64,000 nt of DNA from an uncultured Chryseobacterium sp. (GTDB lineage: Bacteria; Bacteroidota; Bacteroidia; Flavobacteriales; Weeksellaceae). Below, piece after piece: positions 1 through 8,423 of the stretch. Every line of letters starts with the position of its first letter. Position 1 is the first letter of the stretch. The stretch is taken from contig CAJYWD010000023.1 of NCBI GenBank assembly GCA_913778505.1, positions 49,778-113,777 of the forward strand. The letters are read 5' to 3'. Both the position numbers and the translations under genes were made by a program. Under the pieces are notes generated by a model. The model saw nothing but the letters and a program-made list of their open reading frames with translations. It did no database searches and had not been told where the DNA came from.

Positions 1-108
1 TACCGTAGATGGTCTCCCTGTTGCATCTGTTTCCTGGAATAATCCGTAGCTTACGTTAAGCGCAGTGAACTCTTTTCCTGCTACTTTGAATTTTGCTTTA
101 AATGACAT
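1..108 (-). CDS. tssD: Hcp (TssD) tube protein, 5' part only
   Basis: The first 36 codons of a second Hcp-like protein run off the left edge of the window. The start ATG is the complement of 106-108. The visible N-terminus begins MSFKAKFKVAGKEF and continues with QETDATGRPSTV, closely matching the neighbouring complete Hcp (MSFKAKFKAAGIER, QETDPTGRPSSV). Hcp hexamers stack into the inner tube that is expelled by the contractile sheath. It is a tandem paralogue, diverging mainly at residues 9-20. Whether it is a structural tube subunit or a variant loaded with a different effector cannot be told from this fragment. Confidence 0.9.
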   Translation of the reverse strand, partial: MSFKAKFKVAGKEFTALNVSYGLFQETDATGRPSTV

Positions 109-251
109 AATTTATTATTATTGTGATAAATATAGTTTCATCATCTAATTATGAGTATCAATCTTCTATAATCTGACTTGTAAAATAATAGCCCGATTAA
201 TTAAGATGATAGCAAATAGATGAAAATTAATTGGTAAATAAATTCGAAGGT

Positions 252-638
252 TTAAACCCACTCATTCGTGTGTTTGGCTGTTCCCAGTTCAATCTCTTTC
301 GCAGAAAGCACAAATGACTCCGTTAAAGGATTTTCTCCTGTAGAATCGAAATCCTCTCTATACTTTACAATATAAGCCTCTTTGAACTTTAGTTCTTTCA
401 GTGTGGCATCGCTGTCTCTTTTGATAAAAACAACACTTCCGTCTTTTCTCTCAAACGAATTGGTCATCCACTCAAAAAGATCGGTTGCACCTGTTCCCTC
501 AACAGTTAAATGAATTTTGCCGCCTCTGGTTACTGAAGAAGGTCTTCCTGTCGGGTCGGTTTCTTGTAGCATTCCGAAATCTACAGCTAAGATGTTGCGC
601 TCTATACCAGCGGCTTTGAATTTTGCTTTAAATGACAT
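252..638 (-). CDS. tssD: Hcp (TssD) tube protein of the T6SSiii
   Basis: A 128-residue protein of the Bacteroidetes TssD/Hcp family, the usual length. It forms the hexameric ring that polymerises into the T6SS inner tube and carries small effectors. Family signs are the N-terminal MSFKAKF block, the QETDPTGRPSS segment followed by a beta-rich core (KIHLTVEGTG), and the conserved ATDLFEWM helix. There is no signal peptide, as expected for a substrate of the machine itself. It lies downstream of tssC beyond a strong terminator, so it is probably transcribed separately and at a high level. A second hcp copy follows 143 bp further along the same strand. Confidence 0.93.
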   Translation of the reverse strand: MSFKAKFKAAGIERNILAVDFGMLQETDPTGRPSSVTRGGKIHLTVEGTGATDLFEWMTNSFERKDGSVVFIKRDSDATLKELKFKEAYIVKYREDFDSTGENPLTESFVLSAKEIELGTAKHTNEWV

Positions 639-748
639 AATAAATATATTTTAGATTAAATATGTATCAATACCAATAATGGAAATATATCCTCTGTTCT
701 TTATGAAATATATATTTTAAAATCACCAACAATGGAATATATTTTTAT

Positions 749-756
749 CAAATATA
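749..756 (-). promoter_or_regulatory. Candidate -7 box for hcp
   Basis: On the minus strand this reads TATATTTG, an exact match to the Bacteroidetes -7 consensus TAnnTTTG. A TTTG lies about 15 bp upstream (772-775), slightly closer than the usual 17-23 bp. It would give an hcp leader of roughly 100 nt. The surroundings are so AT-rich that a chance match is possible. Confidence 0.35.
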
Positions 757-1122
757 CAAATTAATATTAATCAAAAAAGTATGTTATTGATAATTTTTCT
801 ATTATTTAATTATTTTAAATTTAAATAAACTGGTTAATATTCAAATATAATTTAATTTTATAGCGATTGTGATAATAAATATTAAAATGATAATTATTTA
901 TAATTTACTGATTTTTATTGCGGATTATTTAATAATAGTTATTTACAGTTTCATAGTTCAAAATCATAGTGTTGTATAAATATTTCTTAGTGGATATTTC
1001 ACTTCAGAACTGGTAATTTTAGATTATAATAGTTTTTAACAAAAATTCTATATTTTTGCTGAAAAAAATTATATCATTTTTAATAAAAAAAAAATTATTC
1101 AGAACTTTAAATCGTTATAATT

Positions 1123-1151
1123 AAAAAAAAACGCGGGAAATTATCCCGCGT
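1123..1151 (-). terminator. Rho-independent terminator of the tss operon
   Basis: The stem ACGCGGGA/TCCCGCGT (8 bp, 5-nt loop, 1131-1151) is followed on the minus strand by eight or more T. It lies 105 bp after the tssC stop and separates the sheath genes from the hcp genes. Confidence 0.88.
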
Positions 1152-1255
1152 ACCAAATCACCACTGTTAAAACAGCCAGAAATAAAACAATTTTTTAAAA
1201 AATTATCGAGAAAATATCTATAAAGCTTCCTTATTTCTGACTGAAATCACATATT

Positions 1256-2623
1256 TTACTTCTGTTCGTACTCAGTTTCCCACTCATTTCCATCATCACC
1301 TTTATGACCATCCATTTTAATCAAGAAGTTTTTAGCAGGGAAATAAGGTTTCATATGGATATCTAAGTGAATTCTGTCTTTCTGTACAGGATCCTGCTCA
1401 AATTTTCTGATTTCAAAGTTTTCAATCAGTTTACCAGGACCGGTAATTCCATCAAGAAAACGAACAATCTGGTTCATAATTTCCTTTCTGGTAACCGCAG
1501 TAAAGTTTTCAAATGCTCTTCTGTTTAAGAAATCCATCAAAACTTTAGTTACGTAATCGAAAACTCTTACAACAGAATAAGTCTGAAGTCCTAAATTATC
1601 TCCGTTGAATAAGGTTTTACCCGAGAATGCCATTACTTTTCCGTATTCGTTAACCATTGGAATTAAACCTAGGTTTTCAAGATTAGCAATTTCACTTTTC
1701 TTTAAATCGAATTTTACTCCATCAACTTCGTTGATTCCTCCAAACTTTTTACCTGCAGTAACCTGAGACATTAAAGTGTGGTAAATTTTTCCTGCCAAAG
1801 CTGCAGAGGGTGGAATGAATAAATCCTCAGTTTCGTTAATGTCTTCGAATCTTCCTCTTCCAACCAACCAGTTACAAGTCATCAAAACGTTTGCTCTGTA
1901 AACATCTCCACCAGTCAAATATGCCTGATCAAACATTTCCATTACATCATCCGGTTCATCAAGATGTTCAAAATCGGTAACCAGCATCACTTTATTTTCG
2001 TGAGCCAGTTTTGCCCATTTTTCCACTACTTTATTAGAACCTAAATATCCCGGAATTACAAGAATTCCATAGTTGTTTTTAAGGTCTAATCGGTCATAAT
2101 TATCGGACAACTCGGCGTGAATAGTATCAATGAATCTTGTATTATCAAGATCTTTCAGCTGCTCAAGGTTGGCATTGACAATAGTAATATTCTTTACTTT
2201 ATCAGCTTCAGTATTTTTATAGAACAAAGTGGCAGTTCTGTAATTAGCCTCCAGTTCTCTTGTAACATCCACCGCTTTGGAAAGGTTTTTAGAAAGCAAA
2301 TCCTCTGACGATTTCCTCTGGTCTTCGCAATTGGCCACCATATCGGTTAAAGACTCGTTATTGCTGAGTACATTTGCCCAAAGTTCAAGAGTTTTCTTCA
2401 AAGTTTCTCTCTCCTTTTCCTTACCCATTTCAGTCAGGAAGATTTTTCTTCTTGCTTTTCTGTCTGGATTGATGTTTTGCACGCCTTCGATGGAAGTTTC
2501 CAATAAATCGAAACCGCCATATCTGGCTAATTTATTAAGACTGCTTTCTAATGATGCTGCACCTCTTTTTTGCTCTAATACAGGAGCCACATTTGCCTGT
2601 CCTGTTTCTTCTTGTTTTGCCAT
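1256..2623 (-). CDS. tssC: T6SS sheath large subunit TssC
   Basis: A 455-residue large sheath protein. With TssB it forms the contractile sheath around the Hcp tube in the cytoplasm. The N-terminal 60 residues are a charged linker region. The core (about 60-430) has the expected TssC character, with the segment YGILVIPGYLGSN and a C-terminal beta-strand region (DRIHLDIHMKPYFPAKNF) typical of the sheath domain. No signal peptide. The start lies 11 bp after tssB, the usual tssBC arrangement. It is the last gene before the terminator at 1123-1151. The length agrees with Bacteroidetes TssC; assignment is firm from sequence character plus context. Confidence 0.92.
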   Translation of the reverse strand: MAKQEETGQANVAPVLEQKRGAASLESSLNKLARYGGFDLLETSIEGVQNINPDRKARRKIFLTEMGKEKERETLKKTLELWANVLSNNESLTDMVANCEDQRKSSEDLLSKNLSKAVDVTRELEANYRTATLFYKNTEADKVKNITIVNANLEQLKDLDNTRFIDTIHAELSDNYDRLDLKNNYGILVIPGYLGSNKVVEKWAKLAHENKVMLVTDFEHLDEPDDVMEMFDQAYLTGGDVYRANVLMTCNWLVGRGRFEDINETEDLFIPPSAALAGKIYHTLMSQVTAGKKFGGINEVDGVKFDLKKSEIANLENLGLIPMVNEYGKVMAFSGKTLFNGDNLGLQTYSVVRVFDYVTKVLMDFLNRRAFENFTAVTRKEIMNQIVRFLDGITGPGKLIENFEIRKFEQDPVQKDRIHLDIHMKPYFPAKNFLIKMDGHKGDDGNEWETEYEQK

Positions 2624-2634
2624 AATTTGTGTTT

Positions 2635-3099
2635 TTAGTTGTTATTAGTTGTAGTATTACTTTCCAATTCTTTAATCAGAGACTGAAGCGTATCCAATAA
2701 TCCTTTCTTAGCATCAGGATCTTCAAGTGCTGCTTTAAGGATTTTGTTGGTTTTCAATTGCTTGATAATCTTTTGATACTGATCTTTTTCAGTTTCCAAT
2801 CCACTTAAAAATCCACTTTGACCAGTGATTCCTTTTGTTCCGAAATCACCCAGATTTTTGAATTTTAAGTTTTCCATTTTCACAGATCCTTGAGCATCTT
2901 CGAAATCAACTTTGATCTCTGGTTTGAAATGCTCAAAAACCTTGTCAATCGTAGTCAATCCTTCTACCAATTCAGGCTTTACAGGATCATCTGCCGTTAG
3001 TTTTTGTGCTAAAAGCGTTCTGTTTTGAGGGATCTCGAAAATCGCCTCACTTGCATCTAGTGGAACTTCATTCCCACCAATTCCTTTGTTTGTCAACAT
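2635..3099 (-). CDS. tssB: T6SS sheath small subunit TssB
   Basis: A 154-residue small sheath protein that pairs with TssC. The middle (about 50-90) has the strand-rich segment with IKVDFEDAQGSVKMENLKF, followed by the conserved DFGTKGITGQ turn and a C-terminal amphipathic helix (EKDQYQKIIKQLKTNKILKAAL) of the type that intertwines with TssC. The last residues are low-complexity (NTTTNNN). It is placed directly upstream of tssC, with a 62-bp gap after tssF, long enough to allow an internal promoter or processing site for raised sheath expression. Confidence 0.92.
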   Translation of the reverse strand: MLTNKGIGGNEVPLDASEAIFEIPQNRTLLAQKLTADDPVKPELVEGLTTIDKVFEHFKPEIKVDFEDAQGSVKMENLKFKNLGDFGTKGITGQSGFLSGLETEKDQYQKIIKQLKTNKILKAALEDPDAKKGLLDTLQSLIKELESNTTTNNN

Positions 3100-3161
3100 A
3101 GTGTTTTTTTTAAAGGGTTAATAAATGTGTTTAGTTAATATCTTAAATTTTTAAATGATAT

Positions 3162-4988
3162 TTATTTTTCGAAAATCCTGTAAGGATAAATGTTTGCGGA
3201 AGCATGCTTTAGCTTTAGAAGAAAGCTTTCACATAGGTAATTCCATTCCGAATCTTTTATGGATTCTTTTGTGTCGGGATTTCTGATTAAACAAATGTCA
3301 ATCGTTCTGCTAAAACCTCCTTTGAGAGAAACCTCTTTCTTAGTTCCTTTAGAAACCTCGACATCTCTTATTGTATTTTTAAAGTGATTCAGTCCAAAAA
3401 CTCTGATGTCGGCAACAGTCACAATCCTGCCGCGGGTCAGCAAAGAATTTCTGTATTCTAAAATTTTATCGTGTGGCGAAAGACTTTTTCTTCCTCCTGC
3501 AGACGATTTAATCATCACAGCAGTTTTATCCAGTGCGGAAGCATTTGAGCCTTCCACATTTAATACAGTTGCTGGTTTTACATCATTTCCTTCCTGACCA
3601 ATTGTCAGCCAATATGAAATATTGCAGGCAACTTCCGAATCCTGAGAATCCGAAGTAATCACCAAATACGGATTATTGGCTTGTGAGAAACTTTTTTCTT
3701 TTGCCAATTGATGCAAAGCGGCCACATTTTGATTAATCTGTCTCAAAGTTTCCTTTGCCGAATCTCCGCCAATTCCCGAGAAAGCGGCGGTCTCATCTTT
3801 TATTAATTCCAAAAGATATTGTAATAATTCTGATGCTCCACGCTGGTCAAATCTTGAAACACCTCCTTTTCTTAAAACTGCCGAAATTCCACTATTTTCA
3901 GCCTCATAATTTTTCACATCGAATCGTCGCCCTCTGTCATCAGAAACGTAATCAAGATCGAGAAAATAATCATCAGACTGTATCGGAATGATATTGAGCC
4001 TTCCCGTTACTCTGTGATAAGATTTTACATTATGAACATTTACGACAGGAATACAGTTCAGCGTAACACTTACGTTTTCCAATACTTCACCCACAACAGC
4101 CTCCGAAAATTTAAATTTCAGCCAAATAATATCTTTGTCTTCTGAAAGCTTATTATTTTGAAAATATTTTTCAAACAATTCTTCATTTTCAGGCTTTTCA
4201 GAATGTGATAATTTCTCTTTTAGTGTGAAAAAATTAGAAGAATAATATTGGTTGACATCCGTATAAATATGTTCAAGATCTGAATAGTTTTTGGTAATAA
4301 CATTCTCGATATTAATATTTCCCTGATCCACATTATAACCTTCCTGCAACGAAAATTCTCTCTGTCCGAAATAGATTTTTGCCTGTTTTAGATAATAAAA
4401 AAATAATTCTTTCTGATAGTTGTTATTGATATCAATATAAAACATCAGATTTTCAAGGTCAGTTTTGTCCTTGCAACGAATTCCGACCCACATTTCTCCA
4501 GAAGGAATATGATGTTCCCCTTTCGCCAAATGGTCTGTGAAAAAGAAACTTTCTACACGATTCAAAGTATTTCCGTAAGCGATGTATTCCACTTTTGCGG
4601 TAGTCAATTTCGCCTCGATCGTCGGACAAAAGAAAACATCTTTGCTCCCACTTTCCACTGGATTGAATACATTATGAATACGTTTACTCGTTTTAAAATG
4701 ATTGTACAATGATATTTTTGACTGATTTTCCAAAGGAAAAACCTGAATCAAAGATCTTGCAGGAATAACTCCCGAAACCTCTTCAGGAAACATAATTTCC
4801 AGAATTCTTTCTATGATTCTTGAACGTGAACTTTCCAGATCAAAACCTAATTTCTCAAGTTCTGAAGCCGTTGCAGAAAGTAGCAGACTTACAATCGGGT
4901 CAAAGGAAGTTTCCGCTTCCAATTCGTTGTAGCCCCAAAGTCTTGCTGATCTTCTTAATATTCTGTCTTTTATTCTTTCCTGATTCAT
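3162..4988 (-). CDS. tssF: T6SS baseplate subunit TssF
   Basis: A 608-residue TssF protein, a wedge component of the cytoplasmic baseplate that works with TssG, TssE and TssK. The N-terminus (NQERIKDRILRRSARLWGYN, then ETSFDPIVSLLLSATASELEKLG) is the typical TssF opening, followed by SRIIERILEIMFPE. The C-terminal third has RGRIVTVADIRVFGLNHF and RTIDICLIRNPD, resembling phage baseplate J-like segments. No signal peptide. It follows tssE by 14 bp in the same operon. Confidence 0.9.
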   Translation of the reverse strand: MNQERIKDRILRRSARLWGYNELEAETSFDPIVSLLLSATASELEKLGFDLESSRSRIIERILEIMFPEEVSGVIPARSLIQVFPLENQSKISLYNHFKTSKRIHNVFNPVESGSKDVFFCPTIEAKLTTAKVEYIAYGNTLNRVESFFFTDHLAKGEHHIPSGEMWVGIRCKDKTDLENLMFYIDINNNYQKELFFYYLKQAKIYFGQREFSLQEGYNVDQGNINIENVITKNYSDLEHIYTDVNQYYSSNFFTLKEKLSHSEKPENEELFEKYFQNNKLSEDKDIIWLKFKFSEAVVGEVLENVSVTLNCIPVVNVHNVKSYHRVTGRLNIIPIQSDDYFLDLDYVSDDRGRRFDVKNYEAENSGISAVLRKGGVSRFDQRGASELLQYLLELIKDETAAFSGIGGDSAKETLRQINQNVAALHQLAKEKSFSQANNPYLVITSDSQDSEVACNISYWLTIGQEGNDVKPATVLNVEGSNASALDKTAVMIKSSAGGRKSLSPHDKILEYRNSLLTRGRIVTVADIRVFGLNHFKNTIRDVEVSKGTKKEVSLKGGFSRTIDICLIRNPDTKESIKDSEWNYLCESFLLKLKHASANIYPYRIFEK

Positions 4989-5002
4989 TTTGTGTCTTTA
5001 TT

Positions 5003-5431
5003 TTAATATGAAAGAGGTCCTACAAAAAATGAGTTTTGAAAAAGAAAGGGTCTGTTGGTTTCCAAAACCTGTCCTTTTACAGAGATTACCACTCTTTTTT
5101 TCATTCTTCTTTTTCCGAGGGTTCCGAGATTATGATCTTTTACTGAAACTTCCACATCTTCCAAAAGAAGTCTTTTCTCGTGCATTACAATCGCTTTTTT
5201 CATAGAGTTCACGATGAATTCTTTCAAACTGTTATCTGTTTTAAGAAGATCAAAATCCATTTCCCAAATCTCGGTTCCGAAAGTTTCATCAAACTTACAT
5301 TCTCCCAAAGCCGTTGTAGAAATCAAAAAAATCTGCTGACTTATAGAATTGTCAATAGAAATTTTCTCTGCATCTTTTTTATTGATTACAGCTTCGAAAT
5401 CCATTGGTATTTTATAATATACTCCTCTCAT
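5003..5431 (-). CDS. tssE: T6SS baseplate subunit TssE (gp25-like)
   Basis: A 142-residue protein of the GPW/gp25 family, the baseplate piece that nucleates the sheath. Visible family features are the segment with SISQQIFLISTTALGECKF, the FGTEIWEMDFDLL block (the gp25 family often has a related FG..iW motif), and an ELDV-like late strand region (RLLLEDVEVSVKDHN). It sits between a small envelope gene and tssF with 5- and 14-bp gaps, so it is translationally close to both. Confidence 0.88.
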   Translation of the reverse strand: MRGVYYKIPMDFEAVINKKDAEKISIDNSISQQIFLISTTALGECKFDETFGTEIWEMDFDLLKTDNSLKEFIVNSMKKAIVMHEKRLLLEDVEVSVKDHNLGTLGKRRMKKRVVISVKGQVLETNRPFLFQNSFFVGPLSY

Positions 5432-5436
5432 TATTT

Positions 5437-6126
5437 CTAAAAATAGATCGTTCTCTTAATATTTCCTTTGTCATCGTACTCGAAATTCTTCGCCACTTTG
5501 CTTCTTCTTATGATCTGTAATTCTACCTTTGGAGTTAGTTTCAAAAACTTCTCGCGGTACAAAATATCTCCGATAAAACTCTGACCATCATTATGATCAA
5601 CAATCATAAAATATTGTGAAATGTCTTTTGGTTTTTCAAATTCATTAATATTTCCTGAATAGAGCATGATATTTTGTCCGTTTCCTGATAACTGATAAGT
5701 CAACTGATCCTGCGACAACTTCCTGTGTCTGGAGATATCAAATTTTTCAATATTCTCGCGAAGTGGTTCAAAAGCAATATTCTCATACAAATACGAAGTT
5801 TTATCATAGCGTTTAATTCCTAAGAAAGACAAAAAGCTCTTCTTTGTAGTTGTTTTCACAAGACTCAACGTATCTCTTGTTACCTGATAAGCTTCAGTTT
5901 CATTGGTTTTATCGTCAGTAACCGTCAGTTTATAAGTAGGAATTTCTACCTCTTTATTATTGATTTTCAAATGAACTTTCCCAACTTCCTGATCCGAAAT
6001 AATCATAGAAATGGTATGCTTACGAAGACCTGAATCGGTTCGCACCACAATTTCCTCTCTATCATCTGTGGATGAAGAATTTCTGGACATTCCAAGATTG
6101 AGATCTAGTTCAGGAAGCGGACTCAT
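5437..6126 (-). CDS. T6SSiii accessory protein, unassigned
   Basis: A 229-residue protein without an obvious signal peptide or membrane segment. It opens with a Pro/Ser-rich tail and then is rich in beta strands (KVHLKINNKEVEIPTYKLTV). I do not recognise a named domain. Its first codons overlap the end of the upstream gene by 17 bp and it ends 5 bp before tssE, so it is co-translated with core genes. By position it is a candidate for one of the T6SSiii-specific parts (TssP, TssQ or TssR-like) that replace TssJLM in Bacteroidetes, but the letter cannot be assigned from sequence reading alone. Confidence 0.6.
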   Translation of the reverse strand: MSPLPELDLNLGMSRNSSSTDDREEIVVRTDSGLRKHTISMIISDQEVGKVHLKINNKEVEIPTYKLTVTDDKTNETEAYQVTRDTLSLVKTTTKKSFLSFLGIKRYDKTSYLYENIAFEPLRENIEKFDISRHRKLSQDQLTYQLSGNGQNIMLYSGNINEFEKPKDISQYFMIVDHNDGQSFIGDILYREKFLKLTPKVELQIIRRSKVAKNFEYDDKGNIKRTIYF

Positions 6127-6706
6127 TTTTTTTCTTCTTTTTGATTTTTACTTCGTCAGTTTTCTTGATTTTATAGGCAGATAAACAATCCAACTGATTA
6201 TCGATATCGATGTTCTGAGCTTCACTTACGTACAATTCGTAGTTCTTTTTGTAGGTATAAAGTTTAATCAGATCAATATCATTCAATCTCAGTTTTTCAA
6301 ACTCTTTTTTACTGAGCTGTTTTGCGAAAAATCCGTCACAGTTCAACGAAAATGCATTTTTGTAAGTGACAACTTCTCCCGTTTTGAAAAAAATATCCAA
6401 AACCTTATCTTTTTTGACACATACATTTTTGTCTAAAATCTGGATGTACATAAAGACTTTATTCTTTCTCTTTCCCAACTGCAATGTTGCATAAACATAG
6501 TCGCTGTTGTTGACTCTCAGATACAAAGGCGTTGTACTTGCAAATGGCTTTTTATCCAATTTTTGTTTGGTCTGTACAATCCCACAGTCCGCTCTTGCAT
6601 AGTCTAAAACCAAACTATCCGAAACAGCTTTCTCCTGAGCATTTACACGGGAAATTCCGAAAAGAACAATAAAAAGAATGAATATCGAATTTCTCATTTT
6701 CTCCAT
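6110..6706 (-). CDS. T6SSiii-associated secreted/periplasmic protein
   Basis: A 198-residue protein with a clear Sec signal peptide (NSIFILFIVLFGISRVNAQ, cleavage after NAQ). The mature part is beta-rich and ends in a strongly basic Lys-rich tail (KIKKKKKNES). It starts one base from the end of tssO and its 3' end overlaps the next gene by 17 bp, so it belongs to the trans-envelope block of the operon. It is probably a periplasmic partner in the T6SSiii membrane assembly. Candidate TssP/TssQ; not assigned. Confidence 0.6.
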   Translation of the reverse strand: MEKMRNSIFILFIVLFGISRVNAQEKAVSDSLVLDYARADCGIVQTKQKLDKKPFASTTPLYLRVNNSDYVYATLQLGKRKNKVFMYIQILDKNVCVKKDKVLDIFFKTGEVVTYKNAFSLNCDGFFAKQLSKKEFEKLRLNDIDLIKLYTYKKNYELYVSEAQNIDIDNQLDCLSAYKIKKTDEVKIKKKKKNESAS

Positions 6707-7219
6707 TTATTGAGCCTGATACAATTGACGACAAACATCAAGGTCTGTTTTAATTTTGTCGTATTCTTCTTTTAAAGTTTTATTGATTGTACTCAAACTG
6801 TCCATTGTCATTTGATTTCCAGATAATTGCTTGATCTGCTTTTTCGCATCCACAAGATCCTTAAAAGTCATAATGGTGTTATTGTACATCACTTTATTCT
6901 TAAGTGTATCTTTCGGGAGCTGTTTGTACATATCGGCAAGAATGGATAATGATAATTTTTCATTGAAAAAATCGTTTTGCCCGGGAACACCTATCGAATC
7001 TACGGCTGACTTCACTTTCTCCAATTGGAAAGAAAACTTGTCCTGAGTTTCCATTTCTTTCTTCATCTTGGCATTTTCAATTTTCAGTAAACTGTTTTCT
7101 TTGAATGGGAAATAAGCGTTGAAAAACACGGCAACCAGCAAAACAATGACGGTGATTACGAAAAACAAGATAAAAAAGGAAAAAGCTCTTGATCGTTCTT
7201 TTCTATTTAGGACTTCCAT
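6707..7219 (-). CDS. tssO: T6SSiii transmembrane protein TssO
   Basis: A 170-residue bitopic membrane protein. Residues 1-13 are charged (EVLNRKERSRAF), residues about 14-37 form one hydrophobic segment (FFILFFVITVIVLLVAVFF), and the rest is a long charged coiled-coil helix region. This architecture and its place between tssK and the envelope genes match TssO, one of the Bacteroidetes-specific components thought to stand in for TssL/TssM. Orientation is probably N-in with a periplasmic coiled coil. Confidence 0.75.
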   Translation of the reverse strand: MEVLNRKERSRAFSFFILFFVITVIVLLVAVFFNAYFPFKENSLLKIENAKMKKEMETQDKFSFQLEKVKSAVDSIGVPGQNDFFNEKLSLSILADMYKQLPKDTLKNKVMYNNTIMTFKDLVDAKKQIKQLSGNQMTMDSLSTINKTLKEEYDKIKTDLDVCRQLYQAQ

Positions 7220-7250
7220 ATAAGTAAGTAATATTTGTGTTTAATTAATT

Positions 7251-8411
7251 TTAATCTGCAAGGAAAGTTCTGCTTCGTTTAGCGTGAATCACAGAATCTC
7301 TTTCATCCGTATTTTCTGAAACGAAGATGCTTCCGTCACGTTTTTTACCGATATAATCCAATCTGTTTAGAACTGAGTAAAGCTCCTCAAGGGTCTTCAT
7401 AAAAGTTTTGATTTTAGAAATCGTCACATCAATCTGATTATGATTGTAATCTGTATTGATTGTCTCTGTAAAAATTGTTTCGAAACTTCCTTGGCTTACA
7501 TTGCACCATTCAGCAAAATAATTCAGCAACTCTTCTTTTCCAGCTCCTGAACGTGCATCAATAAAGTTTTTCAGCACTCTCGCCAAAGCAACAACCGACA
7601 ACAACATATTTGCAGGAGGCGTGTGTGGAGAAAGCCATCTGAATCTGTTGATTTCCTGACCGAGATAATTCAATGTTTTATCAGCCATCAATCCCATCAT
7701 CACCGCTAAAGAATTGTTCTGTTTTTTAACGTGGATTTTTTGCTCGATTTGTACAGCATACAATTCTATCTGACCATAAAAACGGTCGATTTCAACATAT
7801 AAATCCTGTAATTTTTTAGAACTCGTAATGCTCACACAAGGCGGAATATAATCTTCATCAATTCTTGACTCTCCTGCATTGACCAATATTTTCCCGATAG
7901 TAAGATAACCTGTCCCGAATCCTAAGGTATTTTTCAGCTCTTTTTCGGGAACAAGATTTAATGAATATTCTGGTTGTGTGTAAGGGTATCTTGGTGGATT
8001 TTCTTCAGGGTCAGGTTCGCCAAATGGTGTTCTTTTGAAATGATTCACAGAAAGACAAGCCATTAAAACCACACTTTCATTATCTTTTATTTCATACGAA
8101 ACTTCAGGATATGGAATGGATAAATTAATTGCGTCAGAACTTCCGTTTCCAATATCAATCCTTGCTCCGCTTGGTGTAATCGCATGACATTCTTCAACTT
8201 TAATTCTAAGTAATTTATGATTATCAATAATCAGACTTAGTTTAATAGAATCATTTACGGGCAACAATCCATAATTAATCATAGAAGTATGGATTCCAAC
8301 AGAATCTCTCACGGAATCGCTCACAAAATCCTGAACATCTGTGAAATGGTTCTTATTAATTTTCATCCCGTCTATCCAGTTTACAGGGAAGTGGTTTAGT
8401 TTTTCTATCAT
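7251..8411 (-). CDS. tssK: T6SS baseplate connector TssK
   Basis: A 386-residue TssK homologue that links the baseplate to the membrane complex. The N-terminus has the characteristic VNWIDGMKINKNHFTDVQDF (compare W..GMfl.pqHFq in classical TssK). The middle carries RFRWLSPHTPPANMLLSVVALARVLKNFI, typical of the helical bundle domain. Cytoplasmic, no signal peptide. It starts 12 bp after tssN ends and tssO follows 31 bp later. Confidence 0.88.
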   Translation of the reverse strand: MIEKLNHFPVNWIDGMKINKNHFTDVQDFVSDSVRDSVGIHTSMINYGLLPVNDSIKLSLIIDNHKLLRIKVEECHAITPSGARIDIGNGSSDAINLSIPYPEVSYEIKDNESVVLMACLSVNHFKRTPFGEPDPEENPPRYPYTQPEYSLNLVPEKELKNTLGFGTGYLTIGKILVNAGESRIDEDYIPPCVSITSSKKLQDLYVEIDRFYGQIELYAVQIEQKIHVKKQNNSLAVMMGLMADKTLNYLGQEINRFRWLSPHTPPANMLLSVVALARVLKNFIDARSGAGKEELLNYFAEWCNVSQGSFETIFTETINTDYNHNQIDVTISKIKTFMKTLEELYSVLNRLDYIGKKRDGSIFVSENTDERDSVIHAKRSRTFLAD

Positions 8412-8423
8412 TGTATGTTTTTA

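Larger units (their letters stand above)
639..1255. other. AT-rich intergenic region between tssC and hcp
   Basis: About 620 bp with no credible gene. It is very AT-rich, with runs of A and T. It holds the terminator of the tss operon (1123-1151) and a candidate hcp promoter (-7 box at 749-756). I see nothing else that I can support. Confidence 0.6.
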
